Below are positions 18,102-26,791 of a stretch of DNA of 64,000 nucleotides, one piece after another. Within the stretch, counting starts at the first letter, position 1, and each line of letters opens with the position of its first letter. The position numbers and the translations under genes are program-made. Source of the DNA: JBFMCC01 sp037445635 (GTDB taxonomy: Bacteria > Chloroflexota > Anaerolineae > Anaerolineales > Villigracilaceae); NCBI GenBank assembly GCA_037445635.1, contig JBBIKC010000008.1, positions 25,394 through 89,393 on the forward strand, written 5' to 3'. Under the pieces are notes generated by a model that ran no database searches, was not told where the DNA came from, and saw only the letters and a program-made list of their open reading frames with translations.

Positions 18102-18107
18102 TATAAT
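18102..18107 (+). promoter_or_regulatory. Extended -10 box, leaderless start
   Basis: TGGTATAAT gives an extended -10 (TATAAT at 18102-18107) ending 6 nt before the ATG at 18114. Transcription would begin at or next to the start codon. No Shine-Dalgarno fits in this gap and no good -35 is seen. Confidence 0.55.
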
Positions 18108-18113
18108 CAGGCC

Positions 18114-18713
18114 ATGCCCAAAGACAAACCGCCTCTCGATCCCGATGAAATCCTAGTCGCCGAGTTCGAGTACATCGCCAACAGCGCCTTCCAGGCCAAC
18201 GAGGACCGAAGCAAGGCCGCTTCGTTCTTTTTGATCTCGGTCGGTTCACTGGTAGCCGCCATCTTTGGCGCGCAGGAATTGAGCACGCTGGAGGAAGTAC
18301 CGCTCACGCTGTATCGCGTGCTGGCGGGATTGTTCCTTGTGCTGACCATCCTCGGCGGGCTGACCATCGTCCAGTTGGCGCGTCTGCGTCTGGCATGGAC
18401 CGAGGCCGCTCTCGCCATGAACCAGATCAAGGATTACTACGCCAAGCGGATGGAACTTGATCTAATGAACGCTTTTCGCTGGCGAACGAAGACTCTGCCG
18501 CCACCGTACAAGCCAAATAGCATTTCTTATTACACCGCTTTGGAAGTGGCCCTGTTGAGCGGGTTGACATTCGGCGCGTGCGTTTACTTCCTGCAACTGG
18601 GCATTCCCTACACAAATTGCCTGTGGGCATTTACATTGAGTTCGGGCGCGCTGGCATTCATCCTGGGGCTTTTCATATACAAACGACTCTTGAGCAAAGG
18701 GAGAAGACCATGA
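18114..18713 (+). CDS. Conserved hypothetical membrane protein, four TM segments
   Basis: 199 aa. A soluble N-terminal helix with NEDRSKAASFF precedes two close TM helices (about 43-60 and 72-93). A cytoplasmic charged segment follows (about 95-140), then two more TM helices (about 142-163 and 172-192). I do not recognise a named family. It begins with what looks like a leaderless promoter. Its stop overlaps the next start by ATGA, so it is translationally coupled to the DUF4342 gene and probably works with the two small proteins downstream. Confidence 0.7.
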   Translation: MPKDKPPLDPDEILVAEFEYIANSAFQANEDRSKAASFFLISVGSLVAAIFGAQELSTLEEVPLTLYRVLAGLFLVLTILGGLTIVQLARLRLAWTEAALAMNQIKDYYAKRMELDLMNAFRWRTKTLPPPYKPNSISYYTALEVALLSGLTFGACVYFLQLGIPYTNCLWAFTLSSGALAFILGLFIYKRLLSKGRRP

Positions 18714-18964
18714 GCAAATATCACACCGGCACCGAGGAGTTCCGCGTGGACGGCGAGCAACTGGTCGGCAAGATCAAGGAACTGCTCCACCAGGGCAACA
18801 TCCGCCGCATCATCATCAAGGACAAGGACGGCAACGTCCTCATCGAAGTCCCGTTGACCATCGGGGTGGTCGGCGCGATCCTCCTGCCCGTCTGGGCGGC
18901 CATCGGCGCCATCGCCGCACTGGTGGCGGAGGCAACCATCGTCGTCGAGAAAAAAGATGCGTGA
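18710..18964 (+). CDS. DUF4342-family small protein
   Basis: 84 aa from ATG 18710, overlapping the previous stop by 4 nt; GGGAGAAG lies upstream. The N-terminal half is a charged domain (EEFRVDGEQLVGKIKELLHQG, RRIIIKDKDGNVLIEVP) and the C-terminal half is one hydrophobic hairpin or helix (about 45-75). This matches DUF4342 proteins, which often occur near membrane or stress genes and have no established function. It is the middle gene of a three-gene set. Confidence 0.75.
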   Translation: MSKYHTGTEEFRVDGEQLVGKIKELLHQGNIRRIIIKDKDGNVLIEVPLTIGVVGAILLPVWAAIGAIAALVAEATIVVEKKDA

Positions 18965-19331
18965 AATGAGAGCATCGTTTTACCCGCGCTTCGCAGGGAT
19001 GATCGCACTGGCCGTGTCGATTCTGTCCGTCCTGCTGGGCGGAATCGGCTGGGCGCTGGGCTGGCGCACTTCCACCCAGTTCAGCAATGGATTTTTCATC
19101 GGCGGGGCCGTGCTTATTGTGCTGGGTGTCTTCTCGGTGATGGGCGGCTTTGCCCAGCGCGCCGATTTCAAAATGACGTACGCCCGCACGGCCAGCCCGG
19201 CCAACATCGGGGAACGCGCAAAACAAATGGTCGCCGACATCAACCAGGGCTATAACGCCCTGATCTTCCTCACCTTGACCGGCGCGCTGTTGATCGGCAT
19301 CGCCGTGTTAATCCCCAACCTGGCAGGATAA
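18957..19331 (+). CDS. Small membrane protein, three TM segments
   Basis: 124 aa, overlapping the DUF4342 gene by 8 nt. Hydrophobic segments lie at about residues 12-36, 44-63 and 100-121, separated by a polar loop with RTASPANIGERAKQ. I recognise no family. Tight overlap upstream and 3 nt spacing downstream to the flavoprotein gene suggest one transcript of four genes (18114-19907). Confidence 0.65.
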   Translation: MREMRASFYPRFAGMIALAVSILSVLLGGIGWALGWRTSTQFSNGFFIGGAVLIVLGVFSVMGGFAQRADFKMTYARTASPANIGERAKQMVADINQGYNALIFLTLTGALLIGIAVLIPNLAG

Positions 19332-19334
19332 TCC

Positions 19335-19907
19335 ATGCCCCGCGACTACGCCGCACAATCCCCCACCGCCTTTCAACGACTGCCCGAATACGCGCGGGAC
19401 GATGAATGGATCCGCGCCTTCCTGCGCGAGGCCAAGGTCGGACACATCGCCACTTCGCGCGACGGACAGCCGTTCCTGAACCCCAGCACCTTCTGGTACG
19501 ACGAGGCGAATCACCGCATCATCTTCCACTCGAATATCGCGGGACGCGTCCGCTCGAACATCGAGGCCAATTCCAAAGTCTGTTTGGAGGCGAGCGAGTT
19601 GGGGAAGATGCTCCCATCCAACATCGCGCTCGAGTTTTCATTGCAGTATCGCAGTGTGATCGTCTTCGGCACAGCGCGGATTCTGGAAGGCCCCGAAGAA
19701 AAACGCGCCGCACTGTACGGCCTGATCCAGAAATATTTCCCGAAAATGACCGCGGGAAAAGAGTATCGCGAGATCACCGACAAGGAACTTGCACGCACAT
19801 CGGTCTATGCCATTGCCATCGAATCGTGGAGTGGAAAAGAGAACTGGAAAGACCGCGCCGACCAATCCGACGGATGGCCCGCGCTGGATGAGAAATGGTT
19901 CGAGTAA
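19335..19907 (+). CDS. Pyridoxamine 5'-phosphate oxidase-like flavoprotein
   Basis: 190 aa. The split-barrel PPOX fold is visible from residue 30: AKVGHIATSRDGQPFLNPSTFWYDEANHRIIFHSN, then GRVRSNIEANSKVCLEA and SVIVFGTARILE, as in NimA / YhaM-like PPOX proteins that bind FMN or F420. The reaction is unknown. It is the last gene of the four-gene transcript and its stop is 2 nt from the end of the convergent epimerase gene, leaving no room for a terminator between them. Confidence 0.85.
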   Translation: MPRDYAAQSPTAFQRLPEYARDDEWIRAFLREAKVGHIATSRDGQPFLNPSTFWYDEANHRIIFHSNIAGRVRSNIEANSKVCLEASELGKMLPSNIALEFSLQYRSVIVFGTARILEGPEEKRAALYGLIQKYFPKMTAGKEYREITDKELARTSVYAIAIESWSGKENWKDRADQSDGWPALDEKWFE

Positions 19908-19909
19908 AT

Positions 19910-20908
19910 CTACTTTCTCACCACGCCCAACCCGGGGCCATCAGGCAACGTCATCTTCGCCCCCTCATACGTCAATCCGCGATACGGATCGTTCTTGATC
20001 AGCAGCGGCCCGTCCAAATCGGCATAGTCGCACAGCGGCGCCAGGTGCGCGGCCGCGGTCACACCTACCGACGACTCGACCATGCAACTGAGCATGATCT
20101 GCATATCGTGCGCCCGCGCCGCGTGGATCATCCTCAGCGCCTCGCGAATCCCCTCGCTCTTCATCGTCTTGACCACTACCCCATCCACCGCGCCCGCCAG
20201 TTTGGCGACATCGCGCGAGGTCTTGGCGGTCTCGTCCGCGAAGATGGGCGTAGTCACCTTCTGCGCGCGCAGTTTCTCCTTGAGCCAGAAGAAGCCTTCC
20301 ACGTCATCCACGGCCAGCGGCTGTTCGACAAACTCCAAATCATATTCCGCCAGACGCGGGATGAGACGAAGCGCCTGCTCGCGCGTCCAGCCCGCGTTCG
20401 CGTCGGCGCGCAGTTTCGCGTCTGTCGCTTCGCGGATGGCTGCGACCATTTCCTCATCGCGTTCGCTCCCCAGCTTGATCTTGATGATGGGATAACCGCT
20501 CTCCTTCGCTCGTTCCGCCATCGCGGACGGCTCGTCCATGGCGATGGTGAAGGAAGTCAATGGCAGGTTCTTCGGGTTCAATCCGAATAAACGATACAAC
20601 GGCTGGCCCAGTCTCTTTCCCCACAGGTCGTGCAGCGCTTCGTCAATCGCCGAGCGCGCCGCGCGTGAACCGGCAGGCCGACGCGCCAGCACCGCATCCA
20701 GGTCGAAGGGGTCCTCGCCCAAATCGGGCACAGACTTGAGATACGCAATAATGCCCTCCTGCGTCTCGCCGTAATACGGAACGGCCGCGGCCTCCCCCAC
20801 CCCGTCGTCGAGATAGACCAGCACATTACGCCGCTGGTCGCTCGCCCCGTGCGCCACGCGGAAGGTGGTCTTCAAGTCGAGCGTAATCGGTTCCCAGGAT
20901 AACTTCAT
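19910..20908 (-). CDS. Enolase-superfamily dipeptide epimerase / muconate-lactonizing type
   Basis: 332 aa from ATG 20908, supported by GGAGAGG upstream. The capping domain (about 1-110) is followed by a barrel with the KxK pair in IIKIKLGS, the metal ligands in RADANAGW, DLEFVEQPL and IFADE, and the second-face Lys in GVVVKTMKSEG. This is the layout of L-Ala-D/L-Glu epimerases (YcjG/YkfB), which invert peptide residues during murein-peptide recycling. Other MLE-group reactions remain possible. The NlpC/P60 peptidase gene about 1 kb away fits a muropeptide role. Confidence 0.85.
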   Translation of the reverse strand: MKLSWEPITLDLKTTFRVAHGASDQRRNVLVYLDDGVGEAAAVPYYGETQEGIIAYLKSVPDLGEDPFDLDAVLARRPAGSRAARSAIDEALHDLWGKRLGQPLYRLFGLNPKNLPLTSFTIAMDEPSAMAERAKESGYPIIKIKLGSERDEEMVAAIREATDAKLRADANAGWTREQALRLIPRLAEYDLEFVEQPLAVDDVEGFFWLKEKLRAQKVTTPIFADETAKTSRDVAKLAGAVDGVVVKTMKSEGIREALRMIHAARAHDMQIMLSCMVESSVGVTAAAHLAPLCDYADLDGPLLIKNDPYRGLTYEGAKMTLPDGPGLGVVRK

Positions 20909-21083
20909 CTCGCCTCTCCAATTCATTAAACACAAAGGGGCACAAAGTCAACGAAGGTGGTTTGAGCGATGATTACAGTTATTCCTTTTCGATCATCGTC
21001 TGCGCTGGTCAAAGACAGAATCGAATGTTGCGCCGCTCATTAAACTTTGTGACCTTCGTGTCCTTCGCGGTTAATGGATATTT

Positions 21084-21854
21084 TTATCCTTTCCCATCCA
21101 GGAACCCCAGCACCCTCGCAAGCCACTCTTCGCGCCGCTCCACATGTACGTTATGTCCCGTCGCTTCGGGGATCCATAACTCGGCATTGGGAATGTTGTT
21201 CGCGATGTACTGCGCGTGCCCGTCGGGCGCGTTGACCACATCCTCCGCGCCCTGGATGACCAGCACAGGCCTCTCCACGCGCGCCAAATCGGCGGGCGAA
21301 TAATTCGGCTCGGAGATGATCTCTTTCATCGTCAGCCAAAGCAGGTCGCACCAGTACCCCGCGCCGTTCACTTCCTCGTGCAGACGAATCATCTCGTTCA
21401 TCATATCGGGATTGTTCTTCGCCACGTACTCCGCGTCCATCACGATCGGCTCACGCTCGACGAGATAACGCGACACGTACGCGTTGGCCGCCTGCGGGAT
21501 ACACGTCTGCACCGCGTCGGGATGTTCCATCAATGTCACCAGCGCCACGTTCCCGCCGTTGCTATGGCCGATCACATGTGCCCGCTCATACCCCAACGCG
21601 CGCACGAACGCGGCCGCGTCGTCCGCCAGTTCCGCGAACGAATAAGACTTGCGCGGGTTGTTCGATTTCCCATGCCCGCGGCAATCGGGCGCCAACACCC
21701 TGTAATGCTTTGCCAACGCCGGTGCGATCTCCGCCCAATCCGTCCGCCCGTCAACCGTCGAGCCGTGGATCAGCAGGATGGGCACGCGGCCCGGACGATC
21801 CTCCCCATACGTCTCGTAAAAAATCCTCGCACCATTTACCTCGATGAATGCCAT
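21084..21854 (-). CDS. Alpha/beta hydrolase
   Basis: 256 aa. Oxyanion region ILLIHGSTVDGRTDW, nucleophile elbow VIGHSNGGNVAL (Ser near residue 97), acid region VIQGAEDVVNAPDG and His in TGHNVHVER make a full catalytic triad. The substrate is unknown; esterase, lactonase and C-C hydrolase activities all use this fold. There is no Shine-Dalgarno; TAAGAT (21861-21866) lies 6 nt before the ATG, suggesting a leaderless mRNA. The NlpC/P60 gene is divergent across only 36 bp. Confidence 0.9.
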   Translation of the reverse strand: MAFIEVNGARIFYETYGEDRPGRVPILLIHGSTVDGRTDWAEIAPALAKHYRVLAPDCRGHGKSNNPRKSYSFAELADDAAAFVRALGYERAHVIGHSNGGNVALVTLMEHPDAVQTCIPQAANAYVSRYLVEREPIVMDAEYVAKNNPDMMNEMIRLHEEVNGAGYWCDLLWLTMKEIISEPNYSPADLARVERPVLVIQGAEDVVNAPDGHAQYIANNIPNAELWIPEATGHNVHVERREEWLARVLGFLDGKG

Positions 21855-21890
21855 GCCGCAATCTTAACACAAACGCAGTAAAATCAGGCC
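21855..21890. promoter_or_regulatory. 36-bp divergent leaderless promoter pair
   Basis: The gap between divergent ATGs holds TAAGAT for the left gene (21861-21866, minus strand, 6 nt from its ATG) and TAAAAT for the right gene (21879-21884, 6 nt from its ATG). Neither side has a Shine-Dalgarno. The two RNA-polymerase footprints must overlap. Confidence 0.5.
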
Positions 21891-22883
21891 ATGCAAAACA
21901 AACTCGCCGACTTCGCCAAAACCGTGGACAACCGCACCTCGCTGTTCGACGTGCAGGTCGAGACGATTTCCGATGGGACCCTCATCCTCCGCGGACGCGT
22001 GCTCGACGCTTCGCAACTGGACGAACTGCCCCGCCTCTTCCCGGACCTCAGGCTGGACACCGCCTCGATCCGCGTGCTCGACCGCCCGAACCTGCCGCGC
22101 CGTCACATTGTCACCAACCTGACGGGGCTCTATGAGAAACCGACCTTCGGTATGCCCCTCTCCAGTGAACTGACTTTCGGCACTGAGCTGGAGATTCTGG
22201 ACGAGGAAGGCCGCTGGGCGTTCACGCGTCAACGCGACGGGTATCTCGGCTGGGCGTACGCGCCCTTCATGGCCGGGGGACCCGCGCCCGCCGCGACGCA
22301 CCTCGTGCTCGCGCCCGCCGTCGAACTGCGCGCCGAGGCGGACCAGACCGGCGCGGTCGTTACGCGGCTGGTCAGCGGCACGGGCGTGACCGTGACGGAG
22401 GTGCGCGGCGAGCGCAGCGAGTGGTCGCGCGTGGAGGCGAACAAATCGGGCTGGCTCCCCTCGCGTCATCTGCGCGCCCTCGCAGACCTCCCGCAATCCA
22501 TCGAGGCGCGCCGCGCAATGCTGGTTCAGGACGCGATGCGCATGGTCGGCGTGCCGTATCTGTGGGGCGGCGTCAGCGGCAACGGAATCGACTGCTCGGG
22601 CTTCGTCCGCCTGCTCCACCGCTGGATCGGCTTCGAGGTCCCGCGCGACGCGGACTTGCAGCGCGACGCGGCGCATCCCGTCGAGCCGCCGCACGAAATC
22701 GGCGATCTGTTCTTCTTCGGCGAGAGTGGAAGCGCGCGCAAGGTCACACATGTGGGCGTCGGCCTCGGCGGCTGGACGGTGATCCATTCCTCGCGGAAAA
22801 ACAACGGCGTGTACGTGGACGATCTGCAGCAAGCCGACTTCCTGCGCGAGAGTTATCTGGGCGCGGGCAGTTTTTTGAGGTGA
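21891..22883 (+). CDS. NlpC/P60 family cysteine peptidase with SH3-type domains
   Basis: 330 aa. Two bacterial SH3-like domains (about 80-125 and 135-190; VLAPAVELRAEADQTGAVV) precede an NlpC/P60 domain (about 205-330) with catalytic Cys in NGIDCSGFVRLLHRW and His in THVGVGLGGWTVIHSS. This resembles YkfC/Spr-type gamma-D-glutamyl-diamino acid endopeptidases that cut muropeptides. No signal peptide is seen, which favours recycling of imported peptides, consistent with the nearby epimerase. It starts from a leaderless-type promoter. Confidence 0.9.
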   Translation: MQNKLADFAKTVDNRTSLFDVQVETISDGTLILRGRVLDASQLDELPRLFPDLRLDTASIRVLDRPNLPRRHIVTNLTGLYEKPTFGMPLSSELTFGTELEILDEEGRWAFTRQRDGYLGWAYAPFMAGGPAPAATHLVLAPAVELRAEADQTGAVVTRLVSGTGVTVTEVRGERSEWSRVEANKSGWLPSRHLRALADLPQSIEARRAMLVQDAMRMVGVPYLWGGVSGNGIDCSGFVRLLHRWIGFEVPRDADLQRDAAHPVEPPHEIGDLFFFGESGSARKVTHVGVGLGGWTVIHSSRKNNGVYVDDLQQADFLRESYLGAGSFLR

Positions 22884-22890
22884 TGGTTTC

Positions 22891-23310
22891 ATGAAATCTT
22901 TTCGCAAAGAACTCTGGTTCAACATCCCCTCGCGGCGCGGGTTCGTCAACATCACGCCGCAGGTGGAGGAGGCCCTGCGCGAGAGCGGGATTCGCGAGGG
23001 ACTGGTGCTGGTCAATGCGATGCACATCACCGCCTCGGTCTTCATCAACGATGACGAACATGGCCTGCATCACGATTACGAACAGTGGCTGGAGCGGCTC
23101 GCGCCGCACGAACCCGTGAGTCAGTATCGCCACAACGACACGGGCGAGGACAACGCCGACGCGCATCTGAAACGTCAGGTGATGGGACGCGAGGTGGTGG
23201 TCGCAGTCACCAACGGCCGCCTCGATTTCGGTCCGTGGGAGCAGATCTTCTACGGCGAGTTCGACGGCAGAAGAAGGAAGCGCGTGCTGGTAAAGATCAT
23301 CGGTGAATGA
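22891..23310 (+). CDS. yjbQ: YjbQ/UPF0047 family protein
   Basis: 139 aa, the full family length. Family motifs are clear: INITPQVEEAL, GLVLVNAMHITASVFINDDE, NADAHLKRQVMGREVVVAVTNGRLDFGPWEQIFYGEFDG-type ending with the conserved His cluster. YjbQ proteins have a weak thiamine-phosphate-synthase-like activity, but their physiological role is not settled. It follows the peptidase gene by 7 nt, so the two are probably co-transcribed. Confidence 0.92.
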   Translation: MKSFRKELWFNIPSRRGFVNITPQVEEALRESGIREGLVLVNAMHITASVFINDDEHGLHHDYEQWLERLAPHEPVSQYRHNDTGEDNADAHLKRQVMGREVVVAVTNGRLDFGPWEQIFYGEFDGRRRKRVLVKIIGE

Positions 23311-23385
23311 GATTCCAAAGCCTGGAGGCCTTGGAGTCCGCGCCTAATCGAGGGCAATGCCTTCAGACATTGCAAAGGAGATAAG

Positions 23386-23907
23386 ATGCGGCTGAAAAAT
23401 AAAATTATTGCTACACCGGTGGCCGAAGATGTGGAAGACCTCGAATATTACGTTCCGCTCATGCGCTTGCAGGAGGAGGGCGCAACGGTGCTCACGGCCG
23501 CGCTCGACCTCAGGCCGGTGCGCGGCAAAAACGGACTGACCATCACCCCCGATGCAACCATCGAATCGCTCAAAGCCGGTGAACTTTACGCGCTCATCAT
23601 CCCCGGCGGCTGGGCGCCCGATAAACTGCGCCGCTACGATGTCGTGAAGAATCTCGTCCGCGAAATGGATGCGGCGAAGAAAATTATCGGCATCATTTGT
23701 CACGGCGGCTCGATCGCCGTCTCGGCGGGCATCGTCCGCAAAGGCGAGCGCGCCACAGGCTCGACGGGAATCAAGGACGATCTCGTCAACGCGGGGGCAG
23801 TTTGGGTGGATGAACCCGCCTTTCGAGACGGCAACCACGTTTGGGGTCGGGTGGTGGCGGATATTCCCGCGTTCTGCCGCGAGTTGGTGAAGGCGCTGTC
23901 AGAGTAG
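23386..23907 (+). CDS. DJ-1/PfpI family protein (class I glutamine amidotransferase-like)
   Basis: 173 aa. The Rossmann-like domain spans the protein, with acid YALIIPGGWAPDKLR and the nucleophile elbow IGIICHGGSIAV, Cys near residue 105 followed by His-Gly, as in PfpI-type proteins. Family members act as peptidases, glyoxalases/deglycases or chaperones; this one cannot be assigned further. AAGGAGATAAG before the ATG is a strong ribosome site. Confidence 0.88.
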   Translation: MRLKNKIIATPVAEDVEDLEYYVPLMRLQEEGATVLTAALDLRPVRGKNGLTITPDATIESLKAGELYALIIPGGWAPDKLRRYDVVKNLVREMDAAKKIIGIICHGGSIAVSAGIVRKGERATGSTGIKDDLVNAGAVWVDEPAFRDGNHVWGRVVADIPAFCRELVKALSE

Positions 23908-23981
23908 GTCAGATGCGGAAATTAAAAGCAGCGGACGTTGTGAGGAACGTCCGCTGCAGTTCCATGAGGGCGGCGGGAAGG

Positions 23982-25043
23982 TTAGTGGCTTATTACCAGC
24001 ACCGCTTCCTTGGAGCAGGTGACCTGTCGCTTATCGCCGATCTTCGGAAGTTCGAGGAAGGGATTGTTGAAGGTGTCCATGTTGAAGAGGGTGTTGCCGA
24101 TCTTCACCTGGATGCGCACAACCGCGCCGAGGAAGGTAATGTTTTCGATGGTGCAGTCCAGCACGTTGTCCTTCTTCTGGTCGTCGGCAAAACTGAAACG
24201 TTCGGGGCGGACGGACATGCGAACCTTGTCGCCTTTTTGCCTGCCGCTCAGATCATCGGCGGAGATAAACTGGACGCCGTCCATGCTAATCACCCCCCTG
24301 GCAGGGTCAATCACTTCAGCGGAGGCGTTATTCAATGTGCCGACGAAGTTGGCGACAAAATTCGTTTCGGGGAAGTTGTAGATCTGGAAGGGCGTGCCGA
24401 CCTGCTCGATCTTTCCCGCGTTCATCACCACTACGCGGTCCGAAAGAGATAGCGCCTCCTCCTGGTCGTGGGTGACGTAGATGGCGGTGATGCCCAGTTT
24501 GCGCTGGATGGCGCGGATCTCGGCGCGCAGGGAGACGCGAATCTTGGCATCAAGCGCGGAGAGCGGCTCATCGAGCAGAAGCACGTCGGGGCGCAGGGCC
24601 AGAGCGCGCGCCAGGGCCACTCGCTGCTGCTGTCCGCCCGAAAGTTGGTAGGGGTAGCGGTGGGCGTAGTCGGACATGTTGATCAGGTCCAACATCTCCT
24701 TAACACGCTGGTCAATTTCCGCGGCGGATTTTTTCATGATTTTGAGGCCAAAACCGATATTACCCGCCACCGTCATATTCGGGAAAAGCGCATAGGATTG
24801 AAATACCATGCCGACATCGCGCTGGTTGGCCGGCATATCGGTAATATCCTTGCCGTCCATGATAATGCGGCCGCTGGTGGGCGTTTCGAATCCCGCCACC
24901 ATGCGCAGGGTGGTGGTTTTGCCGCAGCCGCTGGGACCGAGGAAGGAGACCAGTTCGCCTTTCTCGACGTGCAGGTTGAAATCGGTGACGGCTTCGGTCG
25001 CGCCAAATTTCTTGCCAACGTTATTGATTTCCAAGAATGTCAT
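23982..25043 (-). CDS. ABC transporter ATP-binding protein (PotA/FbpC type)
   Basis: 353 aa from ATG 25043. Walker A GPSGCGKTTT, Q-loop VFQSYALFPNMT, signature LSGGQQQRVALARAL, Walker B VLLLDEPLSALD and H-loop YVTHDQEEA are all present. A TOBE-type C-terminal domain (about 270-353) follows. It energises the importer whose binding protein and two permeases lie immediately upstream on the same strand. The set matches polyamine, iron or aminoethylphosphonate importers; a quaternary amine is plausible here because of the downstream gene content. Confidence 0.93.
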   Translation of the reverse strand: MTFLEINNVGKKFGATEAVTDFNLHVEKGELVSFLGPSGCGKTTTLRMVAGFETPTSGRIIMDGKDITDMPANQRDVGMVFQSYALFPNMTVAGNIGFGLKIMKKSAAEIDQRVKEMLDLINMSDYAHRYPYQLSGGQQQRVALARALALRPDVLLLDEPLSALDAKIRVSLRAEIRAIQRKLGITAIYVTHDQEEALSLSDRVVVMNAGKIEQVGTPFQIYNFPETNFVANFVGTLNNASAEVIDPARGVISMDGVQFISADDLSGRQKGDKVRMSVRPERFSFADDQKKDNVLDCTIENITFLGAVVRIQVKIGNTLFNMDTFNNPFLELPKIGDKRQVTCSKEAVLVISH

Positions 25044-25057
25044 GATAACCTCGCTTC

Positions 25058-25846
25058 TTAGTGCGCGCCGGCGACCTGTTCCTGCCCGCGTCCGCGTCCG
25101 ATCCATTGCAGTAGGCCGATGGAGGCCCAAGTCAACAGGAAACTAACCAGTGAAAGTGCCTGAGGTGTGTAGGCGCGCATCGAGCCGATCTCTTCCATGT
25201 AGGGGCCGAAGGCCGGCCAGTACAGCAGGGAGGCAAAGGTGAATTCGCCCATCACGATGGCAAAGGTGAGGAAGACGCCGCTCAGGATGGCCACCCGCAG
25301 GTTGGGGAAGATGACCTGTGTGAGGATCGTCCCCCACCCCGCGCCCAGACTCAGGGCGGCCTCGGTAAGGGTGCGCACGTCAATCGCGCGCAAGCCTGTA
25401 TCCACCGCGCGGAACATATAGGGCAGCGAAAGCACGATGTAACCGGCAATCAGCAGGATGGGACTGCCGATCAGCACGATGGGTGGACGTCCGTACAGAC
25501 GGATGAGACCAAAGGTCAGCACCACCGCCGGGACGACGAACGGCATGAGGGTCACAAATTCCACAAAGGGGCGCGCCTGGGGAAGTTTCCAATGCACCCA
25601 GTAGGCCGTCGGCACCACCAGAAGCGTGCTAAAGGTTATGGTGAGGATCGCCCAAAGGACTGAGTAGCCGAAATTGAGGAAGAAGTTGGGGTCGGTGAAA
25701 GCCACGCGATAGGCTTCGAATGTGTAACGATCCTTGATCATCTTCAGGCTGAACTCGAAGGTGGAAATGAGCGGCAGGAAGAAATATACCATGCCGATCA
25801 ACAGAATGATCCAGGCCCAGATGTTGATTTTCTTCATCGGATCCAC
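25058..25846 (-). CDS. ABC transporter permease (PotC-like)
   Basis: 262 aa with six hydrophobic segments. The EAA loop reads TEAALSLGAGWGTILTQVIFPNL. It overlaps the other permease gene by 13 nt and lies 14 nt before the ATPase gene, so the four transporter genes form one operon. Each permease subunit pairs with the other to form the membrane channel. Confidence 0.92.
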   Translation of the reverse strand: MDPMKKINIWAWIILLIGMVYFFLPLISTFEFSLKMIKDRYTFEAYRVAFTDPNFFLNFGYSVLWAILTITFSTLLVVPTAYWVHWKLPQARPFVEFVTLMPFVVPAVVLTFGLIRLYGRPPIVLIGSPILLIAGYIVLSLPYMFRAVDTGLRAIDVRTLTEAALSLGAGWGTILTQVIFPNLRVAILSGVFLTFAIVMGEFTFASLLYWPAFGPYMEEIGSMRAYTPQALSLVSFLLTWASIGLLQWIGRGRGQEQVAGAH

Positions 25847-26724
25847 CTCGCCGTGCGCCTCTGCATCCAGATATAACCAGCCATGGAGAGGCCCATAATT
25901 ACGATCATGCCCAGCGCCAGGGCGTTACCCAGGCCGGGGTTATACAATACATCACCCTGGATCTGCGCGCCGATGAGAATGGTGACCAGATTGATGAAAC
26001 TGCCCGAGAACGCGTAGGCGGTTGCGTACGCGCCGAAGGCATTCCCGAAGAGCAGGATCATCGTTCCCAGCAGGGAAGGCATCAGAATGGGGAAGGCCAC
26101 ATAACGCCAGTAATGATACGAATTTCCGCCAAGATTCTCGGCGGCCTCGCGCCACTCACGCTTCAGGCCGTCTAATGCGGGAGCCATGATCAAGACCATC
26201 AAGGGGAACTGAAAGTACATGTAAACGATGCTCAGCCCCCACATGTTATAGATGCTGAAACCCAATTCCCGTGTATTGATGTTGAAGAGGGCCTCGACCC
26301 AACGGGTAACCAATCCGGCGTTGCCCATGGTGGCGATGAATGCGAATGCCAGCGGGACACCCGCAAAGTTCGAGGCTACGCCCGAAAAGGTGGACATGAA
26401 GGTGCGGACGCCGCGTGGCAGGCCTCCCAGCACCACCGCATAAGCCAGCAGGAAACCGAAGATTGCGCCGCCAACAGCCGTAATCAGGCTGATTTGCAAA
26501 CTGGTCTTATAGGCATTGATAATATCCCGCACGGTGAACAGGGCAATGATGTTATCGAACGTAAAACTGCCGTCATTGGCCTGGAAACTTCGATAGAAAA
26601 TGGAGAGGGAAGGTAGGAAGAGGAAAACAATCGCGAAGAAGAAAAACGGTGCGACCCCAACCCAATCCCAGTTCATTTTTTTTGACGGAGGTTTGGACAA
26701 GTTGTCTGGGATGTTCACGATCAA
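25834..26724 (-). CDS. ABC transporter permease (PotB-like)
   Basis: 296 aa with a cytoplasmic N-terminus and six hydrophobic segments. The EAA loop reads REAAENLGGNSYHYWRYVAFPILMP. The 3' end overlaps the second permease gene by 13 nt. A strong stem-loop separates it from the binding-protein gene, which would favour more binding protein than permease. Confidence 0.92.
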   Translation of the reverse strand: MIVNIPDNLSKPPSKKMNWDWVGVAPFFFFAIVFLFLPSLSIFYRSFQANDGSFTFDNIIALFTVRDIINAYKTSLQISLITAVGGAIFGFLLAYAVVLGGLPRGVRTFMSTFSGVASNFAGVPLAFAFIATMGNAGLVTRWVEALFNINTRELGFSIYNMWGLSIVYMYFQFPLMVLIMAPALDGLKREWREAAENLGGNSYHYWRYVAFPILMPSLLGTMILLFGNAFGAYATAYAFSGSFINLVTILIGAQIQGDVLYNPGLGNALALGMIVIMGLSMAGYIWMQRRTARWIR

Positions 26725-26745
26725 CTCCTTTCAACGCTTTGAAAA

Positions 26746-26776
26746 GACCCCAAAGGTCTTGGCGACCTTTGGGGTC
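26746..26776 (-). terminator. Intraoperonic stem-loop between binding protein and permease genes
   Basis: A perfect 13-bp stem GACCCCAAAGGTC / GACCTTTGGGGTC closes a 5-nt loop in the 67-bp gap. There is no long T-run downstream on the minus strand. Such hairpins after binding-protein genes usually stabilise the upstream message or attenuate, and I infer that here. Confidence 0.6.
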
Positions 26777-26791
26777 CACATGGGAAGGGGG

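Noticed and set aside
21864..23048. Minus-strand open frame opposite the NlpC/P60 and YjbQ genes
   Set aside because: Both plus-strand genes carry clear catalytic or family motifs; the antisense frame does not.
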